Shown here piece after piece: positions 8,437-17,544 of a DNA stretch of 64,000 nt; within the stretch, counting starts at the first letter, position 1; every line of letters begins with the position of its first letter. The position numbers and the translations under genes were made by a program. The notes beneath the pieces were generated by a model. It saw only the letters and a program-made list of their open reading frames with translations. It did no database searches and was not told the origin of the DNA. Source of the stretch: Nocardia sp. NBC_00416 (lineage in GTDB: Bacteria > Actinomycetota > Actinomycetes > Mycobacteriales > Mycobacteriaceae); contig NZ_CP107932.1 of NCBI RefSeq assembly GCF_036032445.1, positions 4,404,501-4,468,500 on the forward strand. Reading direction: 5' to 3'.

Positions 8437-9033
8437 TTATTCGGCGCTCTCGGCCTCGGTGGCCTCGGCCTCGGGCTCCGGCTCGGCGGCGCGGGGCTCG
8501 ACGACGTTCACGATGAGAGTCTCGGGATCAACGGCCAGGCTGACGCCCTTGGGCAGTTCCAGCGACGCGGCGGTGATCTGCGTGCCGACCACGGCGCCGG
8601 CCACGGAGACCTCGATCGACTCCGGAATGTTCAGGGCGTCGGCCGAGACGGAGATGGTGTTGGCCTCCTGGGTGACCAGGGTGCCCGGGCCGGCCTCACC
8701 GGTCAGGGTGACCGGGACGTCGGCGGTGACGGCTTCGCCGCGCTGCACGATCAGCAGGTCGGCGTGCTCGATGTAGCGGCGGATGGGGTGCACCACGACC
8801 GACTTGGTCAGCGCGAGCTGCTTCTTGCCGTCGATGTTCAGGTTCAGCACCGCGTTGGTGCCGTGCTGGCGCAGGATGGCCGCGAATTCCTGAGCGTCCA
8901 GCGACAGATGCTGGGGATCCGACTGGTGCCCGTACAGCACTGCCGGCACGTTGCCCGCGCGGCGGGTACGGCGCGCGGCGCCCTTGCCGAACTCGGTGCG
9001 GATCTTCGCTTCGAGAAGGTTGACGTCGGACAT
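8437..9033 (-). CDS. rplY: 50S ribosomal protein L25/general stress protein Ctc
   Basis: A 198-residue 5S-rRNA-binding protein. The N-terminal L25 domain (about residues 1-95) includes 'FGKGAARRTRRAGNVPAVLY' and is followed by the TL5/Ctc beta domain (about 100-180). The C-terminal tail is acidic and Ala/Glu-rich, as in actinobacterial L25. The ATG at 9033 has a GGAGT motif just upstream. First gene of the rplY-pth unit. Confidence 0.96.
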   Translation of the reverse strand: MSDVNLLEAKIRTEFGKGAARRTRRAGNVPAVLYGHQSDPQHLSLDAQEFAAILRQHGTNAVLNLNIDGKKQLALTKSVVVHPIRRYIEHADLLIVQRGEAVTADVPVTLTGEAGPGTLVTQEANTISVSADALNIPESIEVSVAGAVVGTQITAASLELPKGVSLAVDPETLIVNVVEPRAAEPEPEAEATEAESAE

Positions 9034-9418
9034 GACTGGATAACTCCTACGGCTCTACCGGGCTGGTGGGCGGTGCCAGGGATATCGCGCCCCTGGTCGG
9101 TTGGTCTGCTCGTCAGGCGAAGACCGATCGGAGGCGGCCGGAAGCCGCGCCGCGTCGATCACGGTGCCGCAGATATGCGAACCCTCGCCGAGACAACCCG
9201 AATACTGTAACTCAGCCACCGCATAACACCTGAATCGGGTGGTTGTGTCTCGATTATCCGCGCCTCCGGGCGCGCGGGGCAGGGCCCTGCCGACCCGGCC
9301 ATGGAGACCCGGGCGGGCAGCGGAAGGCGAGGTGCGGGCACTCGGCCCCGCGACCCTTCGGGGCCGTCACGTAGCCTGGATGGGCTGTCCCCGCTCTTCC
9401 GCCGAAAGGGTATGTCCG
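9034..9418. other. Intergenic region between divergent rplY and prfC
   Basis: No gene is visible in these 385 bp. The rplY side holds a hairpin (CCAGGG at 9076-9081 and CCCTGG at 9091-9096, 9-base loop) that would lie in the rplY leader. The prfC side has a TAGCCT hexamer near 9372 as a possible -10 box. There is no tRNA or other RNA gene that I recognise. Confidence 0.4.
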
Positions 9419-11062
9419 TTGACCGCCTCTACCGAGGGCTCCGTCGCGCCCGCCGCGCGCGGGTTGGCCGCCGAGGTGTCGCGGCGCCGCACTTTCGCCG
9501 TGATCTCCCATCCCGACGCGGGTAAATCGACCCTGACCGAAGCTCTCGCGCTGCATGCCCGCAAGATCTCCGAGGCGGGCGCCATCCACGGCAAAGCGGG
9601 GCGTAAGTCGACGGTGTCGGACTGGATGGAGATGGAGAAGGCGCGCGGGATCTCGGTGAGCTCCACCGCGCTGCAGTTCAACTACCGGGCCGCGGGCTCC
9701 GAGGTCGACAATGTGATCAACCTCGTCGACACCCCCGGCCACTCCGATTTCTCCGAGGACACCTACCGGGTCCTGACCGCCGTGGACGCGGCGGTCATGC
9801 TGATCGACGCCGCCAAGGGCCTCGAACCGCAGACGCTGAAGCTGTTCCAGGTGTGCCGCCATCGTGGGATCCCGGTCATCACCGTCATCAACAAATGGGA
9901 CCGGCCGGGCCGGGCCCCGCTGGAACTGCTCGACGAGATCGAAGAACGGATCGGGCTCACCCCGACCCCACTGTTCCTCCCGGTCGGCATCGCGGGAGAT
10001 TTCCGGGGCCTGCTGCGCCGCGGGCCCGACGGTGCGGCCGCCGAGTACATCCACTTCACCCGGACCGCCGGCGGCGCCACCATCGCGCCGGAGGAGTCCT
10101 TGACTCCCGCATCCGCCGAAGTCCGCGAGGGCGAGCCGTGGACCACCGCCGCCGAAGAGAGCGAACTGCTCTCGGCGACCGGGCAGGACCACGACCAAGA
10201 ACTCTTCCTCGCCGGGCAGACCTCCCCGGTGATCTATGCCTCGGCCATGCTGAACTTCGGCGTCCGGCAGATCCTGGAAACGCTGGTAGCGCTGGCGCCC
10301 GCGCCCGGCTCGCGCGACGCCGTCGACGGCACGCCACGCGCGCCGAAGGATCCGTTCAGCGCGGTGGTGTTCAAGGTGCAGGCGGGTATGGACACCGCCC
10401 ATCGCGACCGGCTGGCGTTCATGCGGATCGTATCCGGCGAGTTCGAGCGCGGCATGGTGGTCACCCACGCCCAGACGGGCCGTCCGTTCGCGACCAAATA
10501 CGCGCTGACGGTGTTCGGCCGGGAACGGTCCACCGTGGACACCGCCTATCCCGGAGATGTCGTGGGCCTGGTCAACGCGACCGCCCTCGCACCCGGCCAC
10601 ACGCTGTTCGTGGACAAGAAGGTCGAGTTCCCGCCGATCCCGTCCTTCGCACCCGAACATTTCGCGGCGCTGCGGGCACAGAGCGCGGGTAAGTACAAGC
10701 AGTTCCGCAAGGCCATCGACCAGCTCGATTCCGAGGGCGTGGTGCAGGTGCTGCGCAACGACTCCCGAGGTGACGCGTCGCCGGTGCTCGCGGCCGTCGG
10801 CCCGATGCAGTTCGAAGTGGTGACCGCGCGGATGCAGGGTGAATTCGGGGTCGAGACCCAGCTGGATAACCTCGCCTACACGATCGCCCGGCGCACCGAC
10901 GCGGCCTCGGCGCCCGAATTGGACCGCCAGCGCGGCGTGGAGGTGTTCACCCGCAGCGACGGCGCGATCCTGGCCGTGTTCAGCGATAAATGGCGGCTGC
11001 AGTACATCCAGAAGGAGATGCCGGATCTCACGCTGGAACCGTTGGTGGCCGCGGCCGACTGA
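9419..11062 (+). CDS. prfC: Peptide chain release factor 3 (RF3 GTPase)
   Basis: A 547-residue translational GTPase that recycles RF1/RF2 from the ribosome after termination. G motifs are G1 'SHPDAGKSTLTEAL', G3 'DTPGHSDFSEDTYRVL' and G4 'NKWDR'. The switch region 'ARGISVSSTALQF' is typical of RF3 rather than EF-G. The late domains include 'VGPMQFEVVTARMQGEFGVE', also RF3-like. The chosen start is the TTG at 9419, eight bases after GAAAGGG; an upstream in-frame ATG at 9380 is possible. It converges on the next gene with a 12-bp gap. Confidence 0.95.
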   Translation: MTASTEGSVAPAARGLAAEVSRRRTFAVISHPDAGKSTLTEALALHARKISEAGAIHGKAGRKSTVSDWMEMEKARGISVSSTALQFNYRAAGSEVDNVINLVDTPGHSDFSEDTYRVLTAVDAAVMLIDAAKGLEPQTLKLFQVCRHRGIPVITVINKWDRPGRAPLELLDEIEERIGLTPTPLFLPVGIAGDFRGLLRRGPDGAAAEYIHFTRTAGGATIAPEESLTPASAEVREGEPWTTAAEESELLSATGQDHDQELFLAGQTSPVIYASAMLNFGVRQILETLVALAPAPGSRDAVDGTPRAPKDPFSAVVFKVQAGMDTAHRDRLAFMRIVSGEFERGMVVTHAQTGRPFATKYALTVFGRERSTVDTAYPGDVVGLVNATALAPGHTLFVDKKVEFPPIPSFAPEHFAALRAQSAGKYKQFRKAIDQLDSEGVVQVLRNDSRGDASPVLAAVGPMQFEVVTARMQGEFGVETQLDNLAYTIARRTDAASAPELDRQRGVEVFTRSDGAILAVFSDKWRLQYIQKEMPDLTLEPLVAAAD

Positions 11063-11074
11063 CCCGGGCCGGGG

Positions 11075-11884
11075 CTATCCGGCCGCCCGCTCCTCCGGAC
11101 CCGGATATTCGCGGTCCGCGTCGAATTCACCGTTGTCCCGGCGTTCCCCGGCGCGCGGGTAGCCGCTCGGGTTCCGTTCGACTTCCTCGACCCCGGTGGA
11201 CTGCTGGATCAGGCCCCAGCGGTTGGCGGTCAGTCGCAGACTCGGCAGATCGCTGAGGGAGAGCACCACTTCGTAGGTGCGTTCGTAACCGGTGTGCGCG
11301 ATCCGCCAGCGCCCGTCGTCGCAACGCACGTATTCGTCGTTGTAGAAGGCGGAGCCGCGCAACAACATATTGTTCTCCGGGATCAGCGTGGTATCGGACA
11401 GATACCAGATTCCCGTTGCCCGGTCGCCGTTCACATCGATCTCCGGATGATCGCAGCGATGTTCGGTGATCACATGCGGACCGAGTGTATTGCGAAGAAA
11501 TGTCAGGAATGCTTCCCTGGATTCGAACTGCAGATATTCGCTATAGGTGGCTGTCGCCTCCGGGATCATCGTCTCGGCGAATTCGTCCCAGAGTTTCGTG
11601 TCGAGCGTGCGCACGTACCGGAATTTGAGGCGATGGATCTCGAGCACATCGTCGGGCGCCCCGGCGTTGCGCGGGGGCTGTTCGCCGGGCCGCATCGGTC
11701 CCACCGTCAGCGGCACATCCGGTTCGGGCTCGAGCCGCGGTGGCAGCGAGACGTCGAGTCCGGCTCCCAACGCTGCCGCGAGCGCGGCGCCGGAGAAGGC
11801 CATGGTTTCACTGCTCTGGCCCGGCCGCCGCGGAAAACCACCCGGGCGCGGCCCGGGATCGCTACGCTCCTCGCCCTGGTCCAT
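11075..11884 (-). CDS. NTF2/SnoaL-like domain protein
   Basis: A 269-residue protein. An N-terminal Pro/Gly-rich, probably disordered part (residues 1-75) precedes a SnoaL/NTF2-like cone-shaped domain at about 80-215. Signs of that fold are 'HRLKFRYVRTLDTKLWDEFA' (helix and first strand) and 'GSAFYNDEYVRCDDGRWRIA' (central strands). This resembles the SnoaL_4 type used as small-molecule isomerases or ring-cleaving helper enzymes. The N-terminus 'MAFSGAALAAALGAGLD' could be a later start (11803). No pathway partner is adjacent, so the substrate is unknown. Confidence 0.75.
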   Translation of the reverse strand: MDQGEERSDPGPRPGGFPRRPGQSSETMAFSGAALAAALGAGLDVSLPPRLEPEPDVPLTVGPMRPGEQPPRNAGAPDDVLEIHRLKFRYVRTLDTKLWDEFAETMIPEATATYSEYLQFESREAFLTFLRNTLGPHVITEHRCDHPEIDVNGDRATGIWYLSDTTLIPENNMLLRGSAFYNDEYVRCDDGRWRIAHTGYERTYEVVLSLSDLPSLRLTANRWGLIQQSTGVEEVERNPSGYPRAGERRDNGEFDADREYPGPEERAAG

Positions 11885-12045
11885 ATCTCCACCATCCCAC
11901 CTGAAATGGACGAATAGGGAGACAATTCAGATCTGTATCGGATTGCTATCCTGCGTCGGCGGTATTACGGGACTCCCCGTGCCGACCGGTCGGCTCGGAA
12001 TAGCGCCAGGTAGATACCTGGAATCGGGCCGGGCCTGCGGCGATA

Positions 12046-13074
12046 TCAGAGACGTTCGCCGTTGCCGATGGTGAAGCAGGTCCGGCAGAAATCCTCGCCG
12101 AACTCGGTCAGGCGCAGGCTTTTGCGGACGATTTTCGGCGCCCGGCCCGCTTTTTTCAGCGCGGCCTCCACGATCGGCTGGACCTCGAGCACCATGTACC
12201 GGCTGAGCACCACCGGATCGTCGGAATTATGGGTCAGTCCGAGCCGGCTGAGGTTGATCAGATACGAGCGTGCGCGGTCCATGTACCGCACCCCCGCCTG
12301 CTCCGGAACCGAGGTCAGACCGCCGGCGATCAGCTCCGAACCGATCCCCAGCGGACGGTTGGTACGCACGTCGACGGTGGGCTGTGGCCCGTTGAGCGCC
12401 ATAAAGCGCAGGATGCGGGCCTCGTCGGGCGCCAATTCGTCGAGGATCCGGTCGTAGGCCGGATGCACCTCCTCGGTGAAGTACACATCGGCCGAGCGGG
12501 CCAGCAGCGCATCCCCGCGTTTGCGCAATTCGGCAACGGTGGCCGAGCGCAGATAGGAACCCACCGCGACGGTCTGCTGGGCCGGAGTCTGGCCGGTCGG
12601 CACATAGCTGACGATCTCGCGCACCGAGCCCTCGGTCACGCCGAGGGCGCTGCGCGCGATGGACCGCAGCGCATTGCCGGTCCGCTCGGCGATCTCGGCC
12701 GAGGATTCCCCGTCCAGCGCGGCCTGAGTGATCTCCCGGGTGACTTCGTAGGAGGTGTTCACCGCCCACTGCCCGCCGCGCACCACACCGCCCGCGGCAA
12801 GTCCGGCCGCCCGGAAGACACCGCGGATGAGCCGGGCCTCGTTGCTGATCTGGCGTTGCTCGACATCCGAGCTGCGTTCCACACTCGACGGGGGCCTGCG
12901 TTCGATGCCCGCCCCCGAGTTGCGCCCGGCGCCCGGCACGGAGCCGCGCGCGATACCCGGGGCAGAGTTGCGCACGGCGCCCGGTGATGAACTGCGCACG
13001 GCTTCCGGTGAGCTCCGCTTCACGGCTCGGGAACCGGCCCGGGGAATCTCCTGTCCGGTCCTGTCGTCTGCCAC
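12046..13074 (-). CDS. DUF4393 (Abi-alpha-like) protein, copy 1
   Basis: A 342-residue protein. A Ser/Pro/Arg-rich N-terminal part (about 1-75) precedes a helical region beginning 'SNEARLIRGVFRAAGLAAGG', and the C-terminal half has 'LAPDEARILRFMALNGPQPT' and 'RYMDRARSYLINLSRLGLTH'. The latter two match the DUF4393/Abi-alpha family and are shared with the protein at 14613-15446. The chosen start is the GTG at 13074 with GGAG five bases before; the frame extends to a GTG at 13167. It is divergent from the DUF445 gene. Some DUF4393 proteins are described as abortive-infection-like; the function here is not known. Confidence 0.75.
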   Translation of the reverse strand: MADDRTGQEIPRAGSRAVKRSSPEAVRSSSPGAVRNSAPGIARGSVPGAGRNSGAGIERRPPSSVERSSDVEQRQISNEARLIRGVFRAAGLAAGGVVRGGQWAVNTSYEVTREITQAALDGESSAEIAERTGNALRSIARSALGVTEGSVREIVSYVPTGQTPAQQTVAVGSYLRSATVAELRKRGDALLARSADVYFTEEVHPAYDRILDELAPDEARILRFMALNGPQPTVDVRTNRPLGIGSELIAGGLTSVPEQAGVRYMDRARSYLINLSRLGLTHNSDDPVVLSRYMVLEVQPIVEAALKKAGRAPKIVRKSLRLTEFGEDFCRTCFTIGNGERL

Positions 13075-13299
13075 GTCTACTCCGATATCGCCAGATGAAC
13101 GAATCCGCTCACCGATTATTGCCCATTCGCCGTGATAGCCCGCCGCCGGACCATAGATCCGGCTCACGTCTGAGACACTAATGTGCCGGACCCGAACGCG
13201 CTGGCCGCGGGGCGGCCGCCGCGGCGCGGTGGGCGTTCGGCAGTGGTGCTAATTTGAGGTCCCGGTGAGGCGGCGATCACCGGAGCAGGAGGGTGTGTC

Positions 13300-14622
13300 G
13301 TGTTGGAGAGTGTGTTCGGGGTGCACCCGACGATCCTCCTGGAATTGCTGACCATTCCGCTGTTCACCGGAGTCATCGGCTACATCACCAACTGGACCGG
13401 TGTGCTGATGCTGTTCCGCCCGATCGCCTTTCACGGGGTGCGGGTACCCGGCCTGCGGTATTTGTACCCGTACCTGCCCAAGCGGATCCAGATCCTGCCG
13501 CTGCTCAGCGACGACGGCCGGTTCGGCTGGCAGGGCATCGTCCCCTCCCGGGCCGACAAGATGGCCAGTATCGCGGTGGACAAGGGACTTTCGAAGCTGG
13601 GCAGCGTCTCCGACTTCTATCGGGAGCTGGAACCCGACGCGCTGGCCGAGCAGCTGGCACTCACCGCTGAGTCGCAGATCCGCGATATCGTCGAGACCAT
13701 TCTTCGCCGCGAACATCCGCAGCTCTGGTACAACCTGCCCACCCAGGTGCGCGAGATGGTGCACGAAAGAGTGCGCCAGCAACTTCCGGATATTCTGCGC
13801 GAACTCACCGGGGAACTCGGCGCGAACATCGACCAGTTGCTCGATGTCAAACAGATGGTCATCCGTTATTTTCAGGCCCGGCCCCAGCTGTTGAATCAAT
13901 TGTTCCAGGTGCTGGGCGCCAAGGAATTGCGGTTCATGCAGAATTTCGGTCTCTATTTCGGCGCCCCGATGGGCGTGGTGCTGGTCGCGATCCTGCATCT
14001 GACCGGCTGGCCGACGCTGGCCGTGTTGCCGATCGGCGGTGTGATCATCGGCTGGGTGGTCAACTGGGTGGGCCTCAATATGATCTTCGCGCCCGCCGAA
14101 CCGAAATGGTGGTGCCCGTGGCGGCAGGGTCTGCTGATCAAACGACAGAACGAGATCACCGACGGTTACGCCGAACTGGTGTCCACCCAGGTGATGACGG
14201 TGGCCAATATCGGTGACGAACTGCTGAACGGCCCGAAATCCGATCGCACCCTCCAGATGCTGGAGGACACCCTGCGGCCCGCCGCCGACCGGGCTCTGGG
14301 CCCGGCCCGCGGCGCGGTGAAACTGGTGCTCGGCAGTCGCGACTACCAGACGCTGACCCAGACCCTGACCTCCGAGGCGATGGCCATCGCGCCGATGGCC
14401 TTCGCCGACGAGGATTTCAACCTGCGCCAGGGCAAACAGATCGGCGCCTATATCGCCAAGCAGATGTCGGAGCTGTCCCCGAACGATTTCGTCGATATGC
14501 TGCGGGCGGCGATCAAACAGGACGAGTGGCTGCTGTTCGTGCACGGCGGCGTACTGGGCCTGTTCGCCGGATACGCGCATATCCTGGTCTTCGGAACGGG
14601 GGTCGCGACGACATGGCTGTGA
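13300..14622 (+). CDS. DUF445 family membrane protein
   Basis: A 440-residue membrane protein. It starts with a hydrophobic segment and 'GVIGYITNWTGVLMLFRPIA', the DUF445 signature. A soluble, helix-rich region (about 60-210) follows, then two central membrane segments (about 226-262) with a second 'IGWVVNWVGLNMIFAP' motif. It ends with a third hydrophobic stretch. The GTG at 13300 has an excellent AGGAGGG site six bases upstream. It overlaps the downstream DUF4393 gene by 10 bp, so the two are coupled. DUF445 proteins have no agreed function. Confidence 0.85.
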   Translation: MLESVFGVHPTILLELLTIPLFTGVIGYITNWTGVLMLFRPIAFHGVRVPGLRYLYPYLPKRIQILPLLSDDGRFGWQGIVPSRADKMASIAVDKGLSKLGSVSDFYRELEPDALAEQLALTAESQIRDIVETILRREHPQLWYNLPTQVREMVHERVRQQLPDILRELTGELGANIDQLLDVKQMVIRYFQARPQLLNQLFQVLGAKELRFMQNFGLYFGAPMGVVLVAILHLTGWPTLAVLPIGGVIIGWVVNWVGLNMIFAPAEPKWWCPWRQGLLIKRQNEITDGYAELVSTQVMTVANIGDELLNGPKSDRTLQMLEDTLRPAADRALGPARGAVKLVLGSRDYQTLTQTLTSEAMAIAPMAFADEDFNLRQGKQIGAYIAKQMSELSPNDFVDMLRAAIKQDEWLLFVHGGVLGLFAGYAHILVFGTGVATTWL

Positions 14623-15446
14623 AACGAGAAACCGGAGAACCCCGAGAAAGCGGCGAGCCCGGCAGGCCCGGCGGCCCCGCCGCCACGGTGCGCGCGGTGA
14701 GCGGCGTCGCGCGGGTCGCGGCCTCGGCCGTCTCGGGAACCGCGCGCTGGGGTGTGCAGACCGCGCTGGACGTCACCGAGACGGTGGTTCGGGGCAGTAT
14801 GGCCGGACTCCCGCCGACCGAGATCCGCACCGAAGCGGTGCAACAGGTTCAGGAGGCGCTGCGCCGGGCGCTGGGCGTCCCGGCGGCGGAACCCGCCACC
14901 GCAGAATCCCCCACCGAACGTTCGCTACGTGAACAGGGCGCCGCGCTGTTGCGACTGGCCGCCAGCACCAAGGCCGCCGACGAAGGGCATCCGGCGTTCG
15001 CCCGGATCCTGGCCGAACTGACCTCCGACGAGGCACGCATCCTGCGGCTGCTCAGTCTCGAGGGTCCGCAGCCCGCGGTGACCGTCCGGGGCGGCCGGGC
15101 ATCCCGGCGCAGCGCCCGCATGGGCGGCCAGCGGCCCGGGGTGGCCGATATCGGGGTGAGCATGATCGGTGAACACGCCGGGCTCCGGCATCCCGAACGG
15201 GTGCGGCGGTATCTGGCCAACCTGCGCCGTATCGGACTGATCGAATTGCTGAGCGAGCCGGTCGGCACCCCCGAGCGCTATCAGGTCCTGGAGGCCCAGG
15301 CTCCGGCGGCCGACCTGCTGAAGCAGGCCGGCGGGCGCGGCAAATTCCAGCACCGCGGTATCGCGCTCACCGTATTCGGCGGTGAATTCGTTCAGGCGAG
15401 TCTCCCGATCGCGGGCACCCACGGTCCGGTGGCCGAGAACCACTGA
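14613..15446 (+). CDS. DUF4393 (Abi-alpha-like) protein, copy 2
   Basis: A 277-residue protein paralogous to the one at 12046-13074. Shared features are a helical N-terminal half with Ala/Val-rich segments, 'LTSDEARILRLLSLEGPQPA' against 'LAPDEARILRFMALNGPQPT', and 'RRYLANLRRIGLIEL' against 'RSYLINLSRLGLTH'. The start codon lies inside the end of the DUF445 gene (10-bp overlap), so it is translationally coupled to that membrane protein. It converges on the ABC-F gene with an 18-bp gap. Confidence 0.75.
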   Translation: MAVKRETGEPRESGEPGRPGGPAATVRAVSGVARVAASAVSGTARWGVQTALDVTETVVRGSMAGLPPTEIRTEAVQQVQEALRRALGVPAAEPATAESPTERSLREQGAALLRLAASTKAADEGHPAFARILAELTSDEARILRLLSLEGPQPAVTVRGGRASRRSARMGGQRPGVADIGVSMIGEHAGLRHPERVRRYLANLRRIGLIELLSEPVGTPERYQVLEAQAPAADLLKQAGGRGKFQHRGIALTVFGGEFVQASLPIAGTHGPVAENH

Positions 15447-15464
15447 TCCTCGCGGCGGCGGCTG

Positions 15465-17273
15465 TCAGGTCTGGTCGGCGAGTTCCATCCAGCGTTCCTC
15501 GGCCGATTCCTTCTGCGCTCGCACATCCTTGAGCTCGGCGCCCAGCGTCATGAGTTTGTCGGGTTCGGTGGCGGCATCGGCCATCGCCGTATGCAGGGCC
15601 GCCTCCCGCGCGTCCAGTTTTTCGATAGCGCGTTCCAGGCGGCTCAGTTCCTTGCGGGCCGCCCGATGAGCCGCCCCGTCGGTCTGTGGCGCGCGGGTCT
15701 GCGCAGCAGAGGTGCGCGCCGCCCGGGACGGTCCGGCGGCGAGCTCGGCCCGGCGGCGTAGGTACTGTTCGATCCCGCCGGGCAGGTTGGTGAGTTCACC
15801 GTCGCCGAACAGTGCCCAGGTGGTGTCGCAGATCCGCTCGACCAGATAGCGGTCGTGACTGATCACCACCAGGGTTCCGGCCCAGTTGTCCAGCAGATCC
15901 TCCAGCTGCTGCAGGGTGTCGATATCGAGATCGTTGGTGGGCTCGTCCAGTAACAGCACATTGGGTTCGGCCATGAGGATGCGCGTCAACTGCAAGCGAC
16001 GGCGTTCGCCACCGGAGAGGTCGCGTACCGGGGTGCGCTGGCGCGCCGGGGTGAAGCCGAGCCGCTCCGCGAGCTGCCCGGCCGAAAGCTCCAGCGCCTT
16101 ACTGCCCTCGCCCAGGGTGATGCGCATGGCGATCTCCTGGACGGCCTCCAGCACCCGCATCTGGGTGGGGAGATCGTCGAGTTCCTGCCGCAGCCAGCCG
16201 ATCCGCACGGTCTGGCCCTGGATCCGTTTCCCGGACACCGGTTCGATATCACCGGCGAGCGCGCGCAGCAGCGTGGTCTTGCCCGACCCGTTCACGCCGA
16301 CCAGACCGACCCGCTCCCCGGGGGCCAGCCGCCAGGTGAGGTCACGCACCAGCTCCCGCCCGTCCGGAGTGGCGAGGGTGGTGTCCTCGAGTTCGACCAC
16401 CACGCGGCCCAGCCGCTTCTTGGCGAACGCCGCCAACGAGACGCTGTCACGGGGAGCCGGCACATCGGCGATCAACGCCTCCGCGGCCTCGACCCGGTAG
16501 CGCGGTTTGGAGGTGCGCGCCTGCGGTCCACGCCGCAACCACGCCAATTCTTTGCGCGCGAGGTTCCGGCGCCGGGCTTCGGTGGCGTCGGCTTGGCGGG
16601 CGCGTTCGGCACGGGCGAAGATCCAGTCGCCGTACCCGCCCTCGTAGGTCTCCACCCGACCGCCCACCACTTCCCAGGTGCGCGTGGCGACGGTGTCGAG
16701 GAACCAGCGATCGTGGGTCACCACGACGAGCGCGCTGCGCCGGGCCAGCAGATGCTGGGCCAGCCATTCGACACCCTCGACATCGAGATGGTTGGTCGGT
16801 TCGTCCAGAACCAGCAGGTCCAGTTCGCGCACCAGCGCGGCGGCCAGCGCGACCCGGCGGCGTTCACCGCCGGAGAGATTCGCCACCGAGGTATCCAGGC
16901 CCAATCCGGCGATCCCGATACCGTCGAGCACCGACCGGATCCGGGGGTCGGCGGCCCATTCGTGTTCGGCGAGATCGCCGGTGGGCGCGTCGTCGGCCAA
17001 CCCGGCCAGTACCACCTCGCCGACGGTCGCGCCTTCGGGCAGGACCCCGCGCTGGGTGACCACGGCCAGCCGCAGTCCGCCGAGACGGCTCACCCGTCCG
17101 GCGTCGGGCTCCTCGATTCCGGTCAGCACCTCCAGCAGGGTGGTCTTACCCCCGCCGTTGAGACCCACCACGCCGATCCGGTCGCCGGAGTGCACACCGA
17201 GGGACACTCCGTCGAGCAGCGGTGTGATCCCGAAACTCTTGCTGACCTGCTCGAGGTTGATCAGGTTGGACAT
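15465..17273 (-). CDS. ABC-F ATPase, Uup type
   Basis: A 602-residue soluble protein with two ABC cassettes and no membrane domain. Cassette 1 has 'GLNGGGKTTLL', 'LSGGERRRVALAAALV' and 'LLVLDEPTNHLDVEG'; cassette 2 has 'GVNGSGKTTLL', 'LSGGERRRLQLTRIL' and 'VLLLDEPTNDLDIDT'. A charged coiled-coil C-terminus (about 535-602) matches the nucleic-acid-binding domain of Uup. Members act on ribosomes or DNA rather than in transport. The start chosen is the ATG at 17273 (MSNLINLEQ); an upstream extension is unlike the family. It follows ispE after a stretch of tandem repeats. Confidence 0.92.
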   Translation of the reverse strand: MSNLINLEQVSKSFGITPLLDGVSLGVHSGDRIGVVGLNGGGKTTLLEVLTGIEEPDAGRVSRLGGLRLAVVTQRGVLPEGATVGEVVLAGLADDAPTGDLAEHEWAADPRIRSVLDGIGIAGLGLDTSVANLSGGERRRVALAAALVRELDLLVLDEPTNHLDVEGVEWLAQHLLARRSALVVVTHDRWFLDTVATRTWEVVGGRVETYEGGYGDWIFARAERARQADATEARRRNLARKELAWLRRGPQARTSKPRYRVEAAEALIADVPAPRDSVSLAAFAKKRLGRVVVELEDTTLATPDGRELVRDLTWRLAPGERVGLVGVNGSGKTTLLRALAGDIEPVSGKRIQGQTVRIGWLRQELDDLPTQMRVLEAVQEIAMRITLGEGSKALELSAGQLAERLGFTPARQRTPVRDLSGGERRRLQLTRILMAEPNVLLLDEPTNDLDIDTLQQLEDLLDNWAGTLVVISHDRYLVERICDTTWALFGDGELTNLPGGIEQYLRRRAELAAGPSRAARTSAAQTRAPQTDGAAHRAARKELSRLERAIEKLDAREAALHTAMADAATEPDKLMTLGAELKDVRAQKESAEERWMELADQT

Positions 17274-17324
17274 GGATCCTTCCGCCTGCGGCTGCCGGCC
17301 ACGCCTGTACGGGGCCCCGATCAG

Positions 17325-17511
17325 CCTAATAGGCACTGTTGGGCGTAGCCCATCCGCAGCCCGCGCACGGCCGGAGCGAATGCGGAGGTACGCCTAATAC
17401 ACGCTGTTGGGCGTAGCCCATCCAAAGCCCGCGCACGGCCGGAGCGAATGCGGAGGTACGCCTAATAGGCACTGTTGGGCGTAGCCCATCCGCAGCCCGC
17501 GCACGGCCGGG
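17325..17511. repeat. Tandem 68-bp repeat, 2.7 copies
   Basis: Units start at 17325, 17393 and 17461, each beginning CCTAATA and carrying TGTTGGGCGTAGCCCATCC and then GCGCACGGCCGG. Copies 1 and 3 agree almost perfectly over their shared length and copy 2 differs at a few bases. Each unit contains the small palindrome TGGGC-GTA-GCCCA. The array fills most of the gap between the 3' end of ispE and the ABC-F start. A fourth, degenerate unit lies on the other side of ispE. Confidence 0.9.
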
Positions 17512-17544
17512 ACCCGCAGCGCGCCCGGCCGCGCCCGGGACCGG

